Assembly: GCA_025201765.1 (NCBI GenBank)
Contig: MU623345.1
Coordinates: 310,001 to 374,000, forward strand
Source of the DNA: Daldinia sp. FL1419
Lineage: Eukaryota > Ascomycota > Sordariomycetes > Xylariales > Hypoxylaceae
DNA: 64,000 nt
Direction of reading: 5' to 3'
Shown here one piece after another: positions 1-11,230 of the stretch. The translations under genes and the position numbers were made by a program. The notes beneath the pieces are model-generated. The model saw only the letters and a program-made list of their open reading frames with translations, did no database searches and was not told the DNA's origin. Numbering within the stretch: the stretch's first letter is position 1; every line of letters starts with the position of its first letter.

Positions 1-194
1 TAGCAGGATCGTATTAATATGGAGCAAGAGCTTCTGCTGTGAATAATGTTGGCAATTCAAATTCTAGCTCTCGCGAAATATATCTCTTAGAAGATATCCT
101 ATTCCATGCGCCAAACACCGTAAATGCTAGTACCCCTATCTAATTTCCAAACGTTTAGGCTTGGGTACCGGTAGACAAGATGCCGTTATTGGTA

Positions 195-1586
195 TCATTC
201 TCGTGTTTGCATTACAACAACCGGAATACCTTCGCCATCAATCCAGGAGCTGCCCGTATACAGAATCCTTCGCTGGCTAGCTAAGTATAACAGCAAGTAG
301 ATATGCGCCGTTACCAAGCCCCAACAGTAAACTCGGAGACGCTGGAACTCTCTATCCCTCTTGCACCAAACGCCCCATCCCGCGACGCCAGTTCCGACGT
401 AGTTTGCGAGGTACGCCCAGGCGTCGTGTTTGAGCTGCGGGTCCCACGCCGAGCAATCGACGAGCCAATACCCGCGTTCGGAAGGGCGCAGGTCGCGTTT
501 GCTTTCCTTGGGCCGATACCGCCTCGGAATATCTAGGTCTCGGGCTAGGCTCTCGAGTCCGGGCGTAATGAAGGTTTGCGGATCTACTTGTGCTACCGAA
601 GCGGGAGGGCCCGGCGCACGGAGTTCTAGGCTGTCGTACGTGTACCCGTGGTCGCGCAGGAAGGTCACTGTTAAGAACGACGACTTCTGTCCCGAGGATA
701 CCCTTGGTCCCATGTCGCTGACTGCTCTCGAGAGCGCCCGGGTGTCTTTCTCGAGAGCATCTGTTTGGTGTCGCTTGGCGGGCGGCGGCTCCGAATCGGC
801 TCTATTTGTAGATGAGACGTCTGAGGATCGTATCAGGATTGTCTCCTCGACGATATTGTCACTGGAAACGTCATCCTGGGCATATCTCGTGCTAAGCAAC
901 TCCGCAGGTAGATTCTTAGATAATCCCTCGGGACCAGGGTGAGGGTCGCACGGGGGTGTACATGGTATTACGGATGGCGTATATGAAGTTATGAGGGGGA
1001 TGGGATTATCCTGGGAACGAGGGGGATTTGACCTCTGAGAGCTACTGGGAAGATAATCGATACCGCCACGCTGGAGGACGGTATTTTGGGACGACGAGGG
1101 CGAATCGAACCGTTGAAGGTAGTGTTCCAGGATTCTCGTGGGAGACGTAAAAGAAGAGATGTGGATGGGATTCCCTACGTATGAATCTTGGACCTCACTG
1201 GATGGTGTTTGCCATGGTGATTGCGCTACCGGCAATATAGTCTCCTCATTAGTACTTGGAGGTTCATCTTCTACTATCCGCTTCGCGAAGACGCGTGGCG
1301 ACCCGGCATTGTCAAGAACACTATCGAATGAAGCTTGAAGCGACCTGTAGGTACCAAATGGCTCACTCGACTGCGTACCTGTGACGAATTCTGGTATAGG
1401 GGCTTGCTGGGTCCCCAGTTTATCGGTGACATCCACAATTGAACAATTCGGGTCAAGGAAATCGATATTGGTAGCGGATTGAAAAGTTATATAGGAAGTA
1501 GCAAGAGATCGATACCAAGCATCATCAACTGCCCTACTTGGAGCTCCGATATGGATCAAGATTTCCACGTTCGCCTGTTGTTCCAT
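195..1586 (-). CDS. Unrecognised fungal protein with conserved-looking C-terminal domain
   Basis: A single uninterrupted frame of 463 residues starts at an ATG (1584-1586) and stops with TGA at 195-197. I do not recognise a named family. The first 290 or so residues are rich in Ser, Pro, Thr and Gln and are probably disordered. The last 160 look folded: a segment with TFLRDHGYTYDSLELRAPGP, then an aromatic block (YWLVDCSAWD, YLANYVGTGVAGWGVWCKR) and a hydrophobic YCWGLVTAHIYLLLYLASQ stretch. That last stretch is probably a buried helix or strand rather than a sure membrane span. The pattern resembles uncharacterised sordariomycete proteins, but this is an impression without a search. The frame has no stops over 1.4 kb, which supports a real gene. 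The neighbour to the right lies about 2.5 kb away on the other strand, so the two share a divergent intergenic region. Confidence 0.7.
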   Translation of the reverse strand: MEQQANVEILIHIGAPSRAVDDAWYRSLATSYITFQSATNIDFLDPNCSIVDVTDKLGTQQAPIPEFVTGTQSSEPFGTYRSLQASFDSVLDNAGSPRVFAKRIVEDEPPSTNEETILPVAQSPWQTPSSEVQDSYVGNPIHISSFTSPTRILEHYLQRFDSPSSSQNTVLQRGGIDYLPSSSQRSNPPRSQDNPIPLITSYTPSVIPCTPPCDPHPGPEGLSKNLPAELLSTRYAQDDVSSDNIVEETILIRSSDVSSTNRADSEPPPAKRHQTDALEKDTRALSRAVSDMGPRVSSGQKSSFLTVTFLRDHGYTYDSLELRAPGPPASVAQVDPQTFITPGLESLARDLDIPRRYRPKESKRDLRPSERGYWLVDCSAWDPQLKHDAWAYLANYVGTGVAGWGVWCKRDREFQRLRVYCWGLVTAHIYLLLYLASQRRILYTGSSWIDGEGIPVVVMQTRE

Positions 1587-4056
1587 TTTATACTACCACA
1601 CCCATATTTGTTGAGCTGCCCAGGTGCATTCAAGCGGATACGTGAAGTGGCCCAACCAAGAACGTTCAAGCGTTTTAAGTGTTTAAGCGGTGAAAATATT
1701 GAGCGTTGAACGAAGGATCTTGACCGTTAATTCTATGCGATGTGGCTGGATGAGGACCGTAATTCTGTTTAACAAGCCAACCAGCTAGAAGATGCTTACT
1801 TTGTAGGTGAGCAATAGGTAAACACTCTGGCACTTATTAATTGAGATACGGTAACTAAAAATGGACTAGAAGATTGGTTGGCTTTGCGCATTTCAATTCG
1901 CGTCTCTCTTATACGTAGTTCCATTGGCAGGTTAATAATGTATACTGGGTGACGATGAGGAATTAAGATTTTTGGTGGGGGAACCAATGAAGATTAAAAC
2001 ATTATGGTTGAATACTTAATTTATAGCTTAAATCATATTTCCTCCTATAAGCAGCAAACTACGTGTACTATGTAGATAGAAGCAAACATTGTCGAGTTTT
2101 GCGGCTTGCCAAGTGAAGTCGGAGTTTACGTGATGTAATAAAGACGCACAAACAATTCCTGTCCTGCTACGTACTGTAGTTAATACATAGTACTGTAGGT
2201 AATCTTTGTCGGACCTGAATCACGTGGTAGACCCTATTATGATCCCATCTGGCACCTGCAACCTTCCAGTTCCAATTGTTCCTCTTAGAGGTACATTACC
2301 TACTAAGGCTAGGGACATGTAGGGATGTGTGTTAGGTACATTACTTCACTGTCCTAATAAAAGAGGTCCAATGTCCAGGTGTTCGTACTGCCAGTACCTA
2401 ACTGTTGGTGGGCTGTGGGGTATTTGAAGCAATGGCTGACTGGATGAGAGCTTAGGACAAGAGCTAAGACAGGCGCTAAAGGCTATCAATTAGATTGCAG
2501 GTGATCCATTCAGGTTCCATTATCCTGCGCCTCCTAAACCTTGCCAGCCCAGCCCAGCCTGCTTTAAACCTCTCTAGCTTTTCCTACATACGGACATTTT
2601 CAGTAGGAGTCAATTCTGCTAGGCTTTACTTGGGTTAACAGGGTAGGTATCTGGGTATAAAAAAATAAAAAAAATAAAATAAAAAAGAGGTACCTAATCC
2701 CTAGGTGCGAAGGGAATACTAACCTAATACTAGGATACTAGGGGAGACCGACGATTTACCAAGTTACTCAGCTTTCTCTTCAAAATCCCCCAAAGCCCAC
2801 CGCTGGTCGTACCGATACCCATCTTGTTGTGTCGCACCTCAAAACGAGTTATCTAATTGTTTTTTTTTTGTTTTTTGTTTTTTTTTCCCCTTCTCTTTTC
2901 GGTCGTTTTTATTCCACCTACTATCAAGCTTCTATGCCTGTTCTACTACCATGCCCTTAAAAGTATTATTCGGACTCGACCCTTAAAAATAAAAACCCCT
3001 CGATTATCCCAAGAACCAGGACAACAGAATACATAAAACGGGGGGGGGAAGTTAAATAACAGAAGGGACCCCTTTCGTTATTGAATTGTATCTTTCAGTT
3101 TGATCGTTGATCCTACCCTTAAACACCCTTCAAACACTAACCTTATCTATTTAAACTTGCTTACAAAATACACTATTCTCTCACCTACTCACACTATTCA
3201 ATGCCTTGAAAAAAAAAAATAACATTTATCCCTTTGTCTTGCATTTAAAATTCCCACTACCCCCGGTCTTGTTCCCCCCTTCTGCTGCAGCTCCCGCTCC
3301 TAGCTCCGCCCTCGAAGGTTGCATCTCGCCGGTAACGAACCCAAGTACTCCAAGTACTCCAAGTACACACACACACTCTCTCACACCTCCCTGCCCTTCC
3401 CGCTGAAAAGCTGATTAAGGCGTTACATACTTCATGCCGTGCTATCGTACCCTTCACGATCGTTTTCTTTACCAACGTATGTTTCGATACTATCGGCGTT
3501 CTCGATATCCTCGAACCGTAGACACGGCTCAGCAAAAAGAACTCGTTACCCCCGAAGCTTCTCTTCAAACAACGCTCCCTCCCCCAAAATAAATCGTTCT
3601 GCCAATCCAACTTGTCCTACAATCCAACCAACCAAATTGTCCGCCCATTTTCTACCGCGAACCCCAATTCTGTTCTAACCTTCTGTCGCATCGTCAAAAA
3701 ATTACCCGCTACTTGCCTTAACCAACCGTCGTCTGCAGCAACTTCACTGCCACACTCGTTCACCACTAGATATTGGCCGAATCCCGATATTTTCCTTCGT
3801 CGCCAAATCCGTATATTGCCTGTGCCACGTCGAATAATTGTTTTCCGATTCTTGCATCTGCACGTAGTCGCACATCTGGTTGGAGGTCGAAAAGAGTTGG
3901 TTGTTTGATGCCAATGTCTGACGTTGGACAACACTACCGCTATCGTACAATCGCCGCTTCGTTTTGCCCATAAATTAGTTTGGCACCGAACTCCATCCCG
4001 GCTGTTTTTTTTTATTTCAAACGAGTAGGCTGAGGTAGGACCTCATTTTGGTCGCC
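1587..4056. other. Intergenic region and long 5' leader before the LIM-RhoGAP gene
   Basis: No convincing gene. The left part is AT-rich. The middle holds A tracts near 2660-2686 and T tracts near 2861-2887, and several TAGGTAC-like words (for example near 2340 and 2690). The right part, roughly 3060-4050, is rich in C and T with short chance frames, as is usual for a long fungal 5' leader. A 9-bp unit (CAAGTACTC) is repeated at 3342-3366. The core promoter of the downstream gene probably lies here, but no TATA box stands out. Confidence 0.5.
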
Positions 4057-7000
4057 ATGATGGGCCCCGACTATGAAGGCGGTCTGGCTGGCGACCGGAT
4101 TCACAGGCAACCATCGCCGCTGCCCAACGAGAATAGCTATCAGCTTGACCATGAACGGCCAAATATGACACCGAGTCCATCCTTTTCAAACGGAGCCTTC
4201 CCTCCACCCAGCCTACCGCCTGGTTCGCCATCTCTAAGTGCTCAAGGTGACCCGAGGCCGAGCGGTGAGCGCAACCGATCCCGAGGGCGAAGCGGAAGAA
4301 CCGCAAGCGGACAGCTTCGTATCTGTGCTAAGTGCGGTGAATCTTTGACCGGTCAATTTGTGCGGGCTTTAGAGGGCACGTACCATCTCGACTGCTTTAG
4401 ATGTCGCGTAAGAGTTCTAATTATCCCTATGATATATTCTGTGTCTAACAAAAGCGTAGGACTGTGGCCAGATTGTCGCCTCCAAGTTTTTCCCTGCAGA
4501 CGACGAGGAAACGGGTGGCCAATATCCACTTTGCGAGACGGATTACTTTCGGCGGCTTGGGCTTTTATGTTACCAATGTGGCGGCGCCTTGCGTGGTTCT
4601 TATATTACCGCTCTCGACCGAAAATACCATGTCGACCATTTTACTTGTTCGCTCTGTTCAACGGTTTTTGGGGCCCAGGATAGCTATTACGAGCATGATG
4701 GGAATGTGTATTGCCATTACCATTATTCGACGCAATTCGCTCAGCGATGTAACGGCTGCCAAACTGCTATTCTCAAGCAGTTTGTCGAGATATTCCGTAA
4801 TGGACAAAACCAGCACTGGCATCCTGAGTGTTATATGATCCATAAATTTTGGAACGTCCGTTTGACGGCCCCTCAAGAACCTACTGAGCCCCGTCCCGAA
4901 CTCGTGGACCCCGAAAGCCGCGAGCTCGTACGACAAGAGGAAGAAGATATGGAGAATAAGGTTTATCGAATCTGGAGCGTTTTGTCAGCATTCGAAGAAT
5001 CCTCAGCCGCATGCATTTCGGACATGCTTCTCCATGTCAGCAACGGTGCATACATGGACGGGGTTTTCGTCGCCAAAAAGTTTATCGTTCACGTGGACAT
5101 TCTGTTCCGGTCCGCAGACAGGCTTGATCAGACTATCAAGCGTTTAGAAATGACTGGTATGAGACTCCGCGATTATTACTCAACGAAGATGCTAAAATAA
5201 AATCTAGACTTGTCCTATGCGAGAGAATCGAAACTTCTTTGCAAGAAGATTGTAGCCTTCTTTTCATTATTATCAAAAATGCAGGAGACCACCGGGCGGA
5301 AATTAGGCGTCACCCAGGAGTTGTTGTCTCTCGTGACAGGTCTGGCTCATTATCTTAAACTCCTAATCAGGATCTGTCTCCAAGGAGCGCTTAGAGTTGA
5401 GAAGGAGAGCCGTTCGCCTGAAGCACTATTTCAGTTCCTTGAAGATCTTAGCATGCTGGAATCGATAAAAAACGACGATGAATCCTTGCAAATCACGTTA
5501 GGTATGTCGAGACTTTCCGCTAATGACTCGGATCACTGTACCTTATGCCGCAAGCCTATTGAAGACGAATGTGCTTTGAGCGGTGACAAGAGATGGCATC
5601 TATTTTGCGTAACATGCGTACGGTGCGGCAAGATCCTAGGCAAGGATTTGACCCAGGCTCATTTGCACCGGGATTTGAATATTCTTTGTTCAAATTGTGA
5701 AACTCCGGCCGATGGACATGGCCATCCTTTGGAACGAATAACGAAGCTTCAGCAGTACATATTCCTATTGAAAGTCGCCTTAGCTAGACTGCTTGAGATA
5801 CTTCGAACAAGTGGCGCTCTTCCTCGGCCTTCCGATGACCCGAACCTTAATGGTCAAGATCCTTCAGGCGGACGTCGGTCTCTAGATGGCAATGTTGCAA
5901 TGCTAAGATCGGATTCTCGGTCTAGATCCGTTGGTGGTGAGCGAGAGCGACATCAAAGAGAATCGTCTTATGAGAGTACTCTCAACGATGTGCGCAGACT
6001 TAGGAGTACGCGTCTCGATAAGCATCTGTCCTCAAGCCTTAGGAAGGCTCGGACATCGAGGATAATGGACGGGCCTGAAGGACGTAGTGCTCGTCCTGGA
6101 TCCGCCGGGGGAGAGCTAGGCTCACAAAATAAAGTCATGCAGATAGAAGAAGATGGGGAACAAGGCGAAGACGACACGACAAAACAGTATTTTGGACACC
6201 AAGATGCGTTAACCCTGGATGATATTCCTCGAATTGTCGCAGCCGAACAAGCTCGGGAGCAACAACCTAACGCGTATAGAGCATCCCGCCAAGAGCTCTT
6301 CCGGTCTGCCACTACGGGAGGTCACGGTGCTAATAACGAGAGAAGTGTCTCCCCAGGGCGGGAGGTCGACCAGGGCTTAGACCGGTCACCTCAAAGAGAC
6401 GGTAGGAAGTTCTTCTCCGAACTATCTGGCCTTGAGTATTTTATCGTTCGGCATGTCGCGGTCCTTACGATGCAGCCTATGCTCGGGCCGGAGTTTACAC
6501 TTGAAGAATTGCTTAGTCTTATCGAGGCAAGAAAGGCACCTACATTCTGGAATAAATTTGGCAAGGCTTTTGGCAAAAACGATACCCGCAAGACAGTGAA
6601 GAAGAAGGGCGTTTTCGGGGTTCCATTAGAATTGATTGTCGAGCGCGACGGCGCCGATTCTACGGACGGTGTGGGACCAGGTGCTTTACGTATACCGGCC
6701 ATTATTGAAGACACAATTACTGCTCTGAAGAATAAGGATCTTTCAGTCGAAGGTGTCTTCCGTAAGAATGGCAACATTAAAAAGCTCACTGAACAGGTGG
6801 CTGCTGTTGATAGGGATGGTTGCGATGCCATCCGGTGGAACGACGAGACGCCACATCAACTTGCAGCACTTCTTAAACGGTATCTCCGTGAACTTCCAGA
6901 ACCCCTGATGACTCAGAAACTATACAAAGTTTGGATAGCGGCAACCAAGATTAAAGATGCCGATAAAAGACGGCATTGTTTGCATCTGGCATGCTGCTTA

Positions 7001-7726
7001 CTTCCACAAATTCATCGAGATACACTAGAAGTTCTTTTCAACTTCTTGAAATGGGTGGCTACTTTCCACCAGGTCGATGAAGATACTGGATCGAGGATGG
7101 ATGTACACAACCTTGCCCGTGTAATTGCGCCAAACGTCCTTTATACAAACGAAAAGAGCCCGAGTTTCTCAGACGAGCCTATGACCGCGGTGGCTTGCGT
7201 CGAAGAGTTAATACAATTCAACGAAGAGATGTGCATGGTATGTAAAAGAGTCTTGCTATAAATTTGTTGTACTAACATGCGGTGCTAGGTTCCGGCTGAA
7301 ATTATGGACATCCTAGGCGATTCGACTTTGTTTATGAATAACAACGATATCACAACCAAGGAGATCCTTAAACGCATTGAATCTAGGTCTGCGAATGGAC
7401 TCCCCAGACAATATGACAGCACCGAGTTCGTTAGACAACAAGAAACCGGCAGGAGGCCCATGGCTACCAGAGTCGCCACAGACCCGGCCGCATGGCAGCA
7501 GGAGAGCAGTGTTCGCCCTGTTCAGGAGCCGACAATCCCATTTACGGCAGCCCAAGGAGCCGCGCAACAAAATCGGCGCCAGCCTGAAAATAGACAGCCA
7601 CCCTACGCGGGCCAGTATGAGCGAGGCGATAATCAACCTAAAAACCCCGAGAACGGTCAGCGCCGAGAGTGGCGCAACTCGGGCTTAGGCAGACCAAATA
7701 ATTCCGTCACAACCGGCACAGGGTAA
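4057..7726 (+). CDS. rga1: LIM-domain Rho GTPase-activating protein (Rga1 type)
   Basis: Predicted exons: 4057-4407, 4460-5156, 5208-7237 and 7289-7726, giving 1171 residues. LIM zinc-binding units begin near C90 (CAKCGESL), continue with CYQCGGAL and the partial CNGCQTAI unit, and a further LIM follows in exon 3 (CTLCRKPI, then WHLFCVTCVRCGKIL). A low-complexity middle leads to a C-terminal RhoGAP domain from about residue 819 (FGVPLELIVERDG), with the likely arginine finger R868 in GVFRKNGN and a later HNLARVIAPNVLY motif. The family stimulates GTP hydrolysis by Cdc42/Rho proteins at polarity sites. The start is the first ATG of an ATG-ATG pair; an upstream in-frame TTG is not used. The second intron (51 nt) is a multiple of three and carries an in-frame TAA, so it must be removed. 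The splice gives LEMTDLSYARES, which fits the family. Very confident of family; exon borders by eye. Confidence 0.93.
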
Positions 7727-8950
7727 TAGTTGGGCCTTTTTAGATCTTAGGTCCTCGGTATATATTTCTCCATGTTGGGGCTTGTTCGGCTTGTATGGAC
7801 TACTTGGAGCGGGAGTATTTTGCCTCATCCATGCTCAGCAGCCTTGATTTTTTTTTTTCAGGACATAGCATGAAACGGGTGTAGAGATTAACAGCATTTT
7901 CGGCCGGCGTTGTGCATCTCTTCCTTTCGTCAAAGCGGACTTTCAGACTTATCCTTTGGTTCGCCTTTTCAACATTTGCAAGGTTTGGCCGGACGAAGAG
8001 GCCCGTCTAATAAACCTATATTCTGTTCTAGAAGCATATCTGCTTTGGAAGTGGCGTGCCATGTCCGAAGCAAGTCCGGCGGCAGCAGCTTGGAGTAGAA
8101 GGGGATATGTTTTTACTGTTTTATTTTTCTTGTCTTGCTTCCCCCTATATGGGTTGAATTTATTTAGCTCTTTTTTTGTTGAAAAAAATTTCGGATCAGT
8201 AGATTATTCCTGGAGCTGGGTTAATCCCCCAGGCTTCTAAACGGGGTGTTTTAAAGGATAAGGGGGGAAAGTGTAGGGTGGAAGACAAGAAGCAAGTAAC
8301 CTAGATACAGGTGCCCCAGATATCGATCCCGATCCCGATCCCGATCAGATCGGCTAATAGGCCTCGGGCTTTTTCTTTTGTCAGGGAGCGTCCGCTGGGT
8401 TTAGTCGATAGGCGTGATTGATCGGACCGCGCAGGGGAGCCGCAGGTAGTTAGCCATAGTAGGCGAGTCATATTCTCACAGAATTGTGAGAATAGCAAGA
8501 GACAGAGAAGCATTCCAGGCCTAGCCTTTCAATTGATAATTCTGAAGTAATTGTGGGTGCACCATCTTGTTTGAAATTTGGGGGGGATTTATGTACGTGT
8601 TCGTGTTCGTATTTTCGAAACCTGGCTGACCTGATGCTTGTTATTCCGCGTCCTAGACAACACAGATCTTGGAAAAATTATTCTTAGCAAAATTCAAGCG
8701 CCATGTGTGTTCAAACATCAAGTAGAATATAAATAAGATAATGATCATAATGATCATAATAATAAAAATAATAAAAATCAAAGATTACATTGCTTATTAT
8801 TGAACTTTAAGAGCGAAACCAGCGGCCTCCAAGAATTTCGTATATTAAATCATCCACAACATAAGTTTCTATGAATTAGTGTAGTATTAAGTTTTCCAGC
8901 TCCTATCTATATATTCAATACAAACCCGACGACATCTACATAGACAACCT
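7727..8950. other. Convergent 3' region between the RhoGAP gene and ERG26
   Basis: Both flanking genes end here, so it should hold two 3' UTRs. It contains T tracts, a GATCCC tandem repeat (8325-8346) and an A/T-rich stretch of AATAATAAAA-type sequence near 8740-8785 that could serve polyadenylation of the minus-strand gene. Small frames at 7910-8240 and 8301-8513 have no recognisable content. Confidence 0.5.
8325..8346. repeat. GATCCC hexamer tandem repeat
   Basis: Three perfect GATCCC units followed by GATC, in the 3' intergenic region between convergent genes. Simple repeat with no evident function. Confidence 0.85.
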
Positions 8951-10135
8951 TCACGCCTTTGCAGGTGGTGCATTCTTCTCCTGCTCTAACGTCCATTTCA
9001 CGGTCCTTTCTACGCCGTCGCTCAGACTAACCAGAGGCTGGTATCCAAGCCGGCGTTTCGCTTTGGAGATATCGTAGTATCTCGTCATGGTGCTGTAGAC
9101 AATTCGCTGGCGGTTGAATGTCGGAGCTTTTCGTAGGAGACCAAAGAATACCTCGCTTAAGTACCCGAGGAAGATACCCATATCCCGGCTCATCACCCAC
9201 ACGTGGTCGGTGCCCTTTTCTGATCCAGCAGCTCGCCATATAGAACGCATCAGGTCCCAGAAGTAGACGGGGCTGTCGTTGGTGATTATAAAGGCTTCGC
9301 CATCAACTTTCTCGTGGTTCAGAGGAGCAGTTTTGGCGGCATGCGTGACCAGAAGGGCGCGGGCGGCGAGGAGGTGTGCGTGGGCTACGTTTTCGACGTA
9401 TGTGAAGTCGAATAGGTTCACGTTTTCACCAACCTGGATCTTATCCTTCCCTTCGCGGAAGATCTTGACGGTGTGAAAGACCAGTTGTACGTCACCCTCG
9501 CCGAAGATGCCGGACGGTCGGATAGCAGCAGTCAGGAGGTCGGACCCTTCAGCACGGTTTGCCTCTAAAACGAGTTGTTCGGCGTGTGCCTAATGAGGGT
9601 CGTTAGTAGGAGTATCCGGCGTGTGTTACGATTCCGGTTATGCTAAGCTTACTTTTGTCTCCGAGTAGTATTCTGTCTGCAATTTGCCCCTAATGACGGG
9701 GTAGTCCTCGTTTGCATTTATAAGATCATCCTTGTTATTGCTCATAACACTAGCAGAACTCGTGTATACCAATGCCTTGACGCCGTTCTGTTGGCAAGCA
9801 GCGATCACAGCTCGAGTTCCATCAACGTTGACCTTCTTGAAAACATCGTTTGCCACAGCACCGAGACCCTGCGCAGGCGGTGACGCTGTGTGTATAACAA
9901 CATCGGGCTTCAGCTTGCCAAATATCTTGACCAAATTATCGGCGTCGGTAATATCGGCTTCGACGTACTGGATGCCATCGGAGTCAGGTCTTCGGTTGCG
10001 TTGGCACCTAAGATCGACAACAGAAACGGTGCAGTCCCAGTCGCGTAGGAGAAGGTTCACGACGTGGTGGCCAAGGAAGCCACAGCCACCAATAACGAGG
10101 ACATTGCCCAATGCGTGCTTTGCGGAGTCGGACAT
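8951..10135 (-). CDS. ERG26: Sterol-4-alpha-carboxylate 3-dehydrogenase, decarboxylating
   Basis: Two exons: 9653-10135 (first) and 8951-9589, with a 63-nt intron 9590-9652 (GTAAGC donor, CTAAC branch, TTAG acceptor). The product is 373 residues. It is an extended short-chain dehydrogenase of the 3-beta-HSD family: an N-terminal Rossmann motif (VLVIGGCGFLGHHVV), an early acidic cofactor-binding strand (VSVVDLR), the YTSSASV strand, and the catalytic YxxxK at Y157-K161 (YSETK). The second half carries FTYVENVAHAHLLAARAL, typical of ERG26. The enzyme oxidises and decarboxylates C4-carboxysterols in ergosterol synthesis at the ER, together with ERG25 and ERG27. The start is the ATG at 10133-10135 just before SDSAKHALGN; an upstream in-frame TTG would add only eight residues. 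It diverges from the UBE2Z-like gene. Related 3-beta-HSD enzymes are the only real alternative. Confidence 0.9.
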
Positions 10136-11230
10136 GATAACGAGGTGATATTTATGCAAACTGCGATTGCTATATTAGATGGACCCTGAAGAAGCTGTGA
10201 CGTTCTGCTAGATGGGTTAACAGATGGATGGGATCTCGGTAATTTACCCCTTTCACCGCCCTGGCAATATTGGAGCTGAAAGTATGCACGAAGTAATTAA
10301 CTGGCACGCTAAAGCGTCAAAATTATTGAAGATCTATGAGAAATTGAGAGTGGGGCGTTCCTGACTCCCCCCGCGATGGAGGCCAGGGGGGGAAAGAACT
10401 CCACGGGTAATACCATATGGTAGGCGCAGCGAGGGTCGATAGCGATAGCGTTGCTTAGCCATATCTAGGTAGTTAGAATTGTTAGTTTACTTAGTGCATT
10501 ACATAGTGTATTTCGCACCTCTATACATACTTACCTACCTCTCAGTTACTTCCTTGGATTAGGTCAATCCGTATTATAGAAACTGGCAACGTTAGGTGGT
10601 CTTCTAACCCCAATTCAAAGACGTATGCGTTTGCCATGTTCGTCGATCAACTCAACAGACGTTCCCCAGTCGGACACATAGAGAAATAGAGAAATTTCAC
10701 ATGTAATCTATAAGCATTCAAATAATACCAACAAGGAACAGGATGTTTTAGTGAAAAATATAGGCTTATTAGCTTCTAAAGGACGGAAGGAAAAGTCTAG
10801 AATTCTGCATGTGCTCCCCATTGTATGTCTTATCTAATCTAAACAATAGGTACAAATACTTGCGATTGGCTAATATAGCGTAAAACAAGGTAGTCAGACC
10901 CCGCTACCAGTGACACACTAGACCCTCTTAGTGGGGCCCGGCCCTTTCTGCCTGGGGGGTACATCTGGGACATTCCCCACCTGCCCGCATTGCACTTTCA
11001 AGAGCAAGCTGCAAGTCTGCAAGTCTGCAAGTGCTACCTATCTCGTTGCTTTTACTTCGATACTTCAACCCAAACCTATAAGACGCGCGCCGAAATCTTC
11101 CTGCATCCAACCTTACCCTGCCCAACTAACAATCTCAACCCTCTCCCACTCCCCACTCTCGTGATCTTTCTATTCGTCTTACCAATTTCAGCGTCATATT
11201 TCCCCAACGTATGAATAGCCGTTAAAAGTT
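10136..11230. promoter_or_regulatory. Divergent promoter region, ERG26 / UBE2Z-like gene
   Basis: About 1.1 kb between two divergently transcribed genes, so it must hold both promoters and 5' leaders. The right half turns C/T-rich toward the plus-strand start, as in other leaders of this window. A GCAAGTCT unit is repeated at 11011-11032. No clear TATA box or sterol regulatory element could be identified by eye. Confidence 0.55.
11011..11032. repeat. GCAAGTCT octamer repeat
   Basis: Two full GCAAGTCT units plus GCAAGT, in the probable 5' leader of the E2 gene about 200 bp before its start codon. Confidence 0.8.

Noticed and set aside
3206..3973. Several overlapping frames before the LIM-RhoGAP gene
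   Set aside because: C/T-rich leader sequence without start context or conserved motifs; frames occur on both strands alike.
5198..5200. Stop codon suggesting that the LIM protein and the RhoGAP are two genes or a pseudogene
   Set aside because: The stop lies in a 51-nt intron with good GTATGA and TCTAG signals, and splicing gives a family-like junction.
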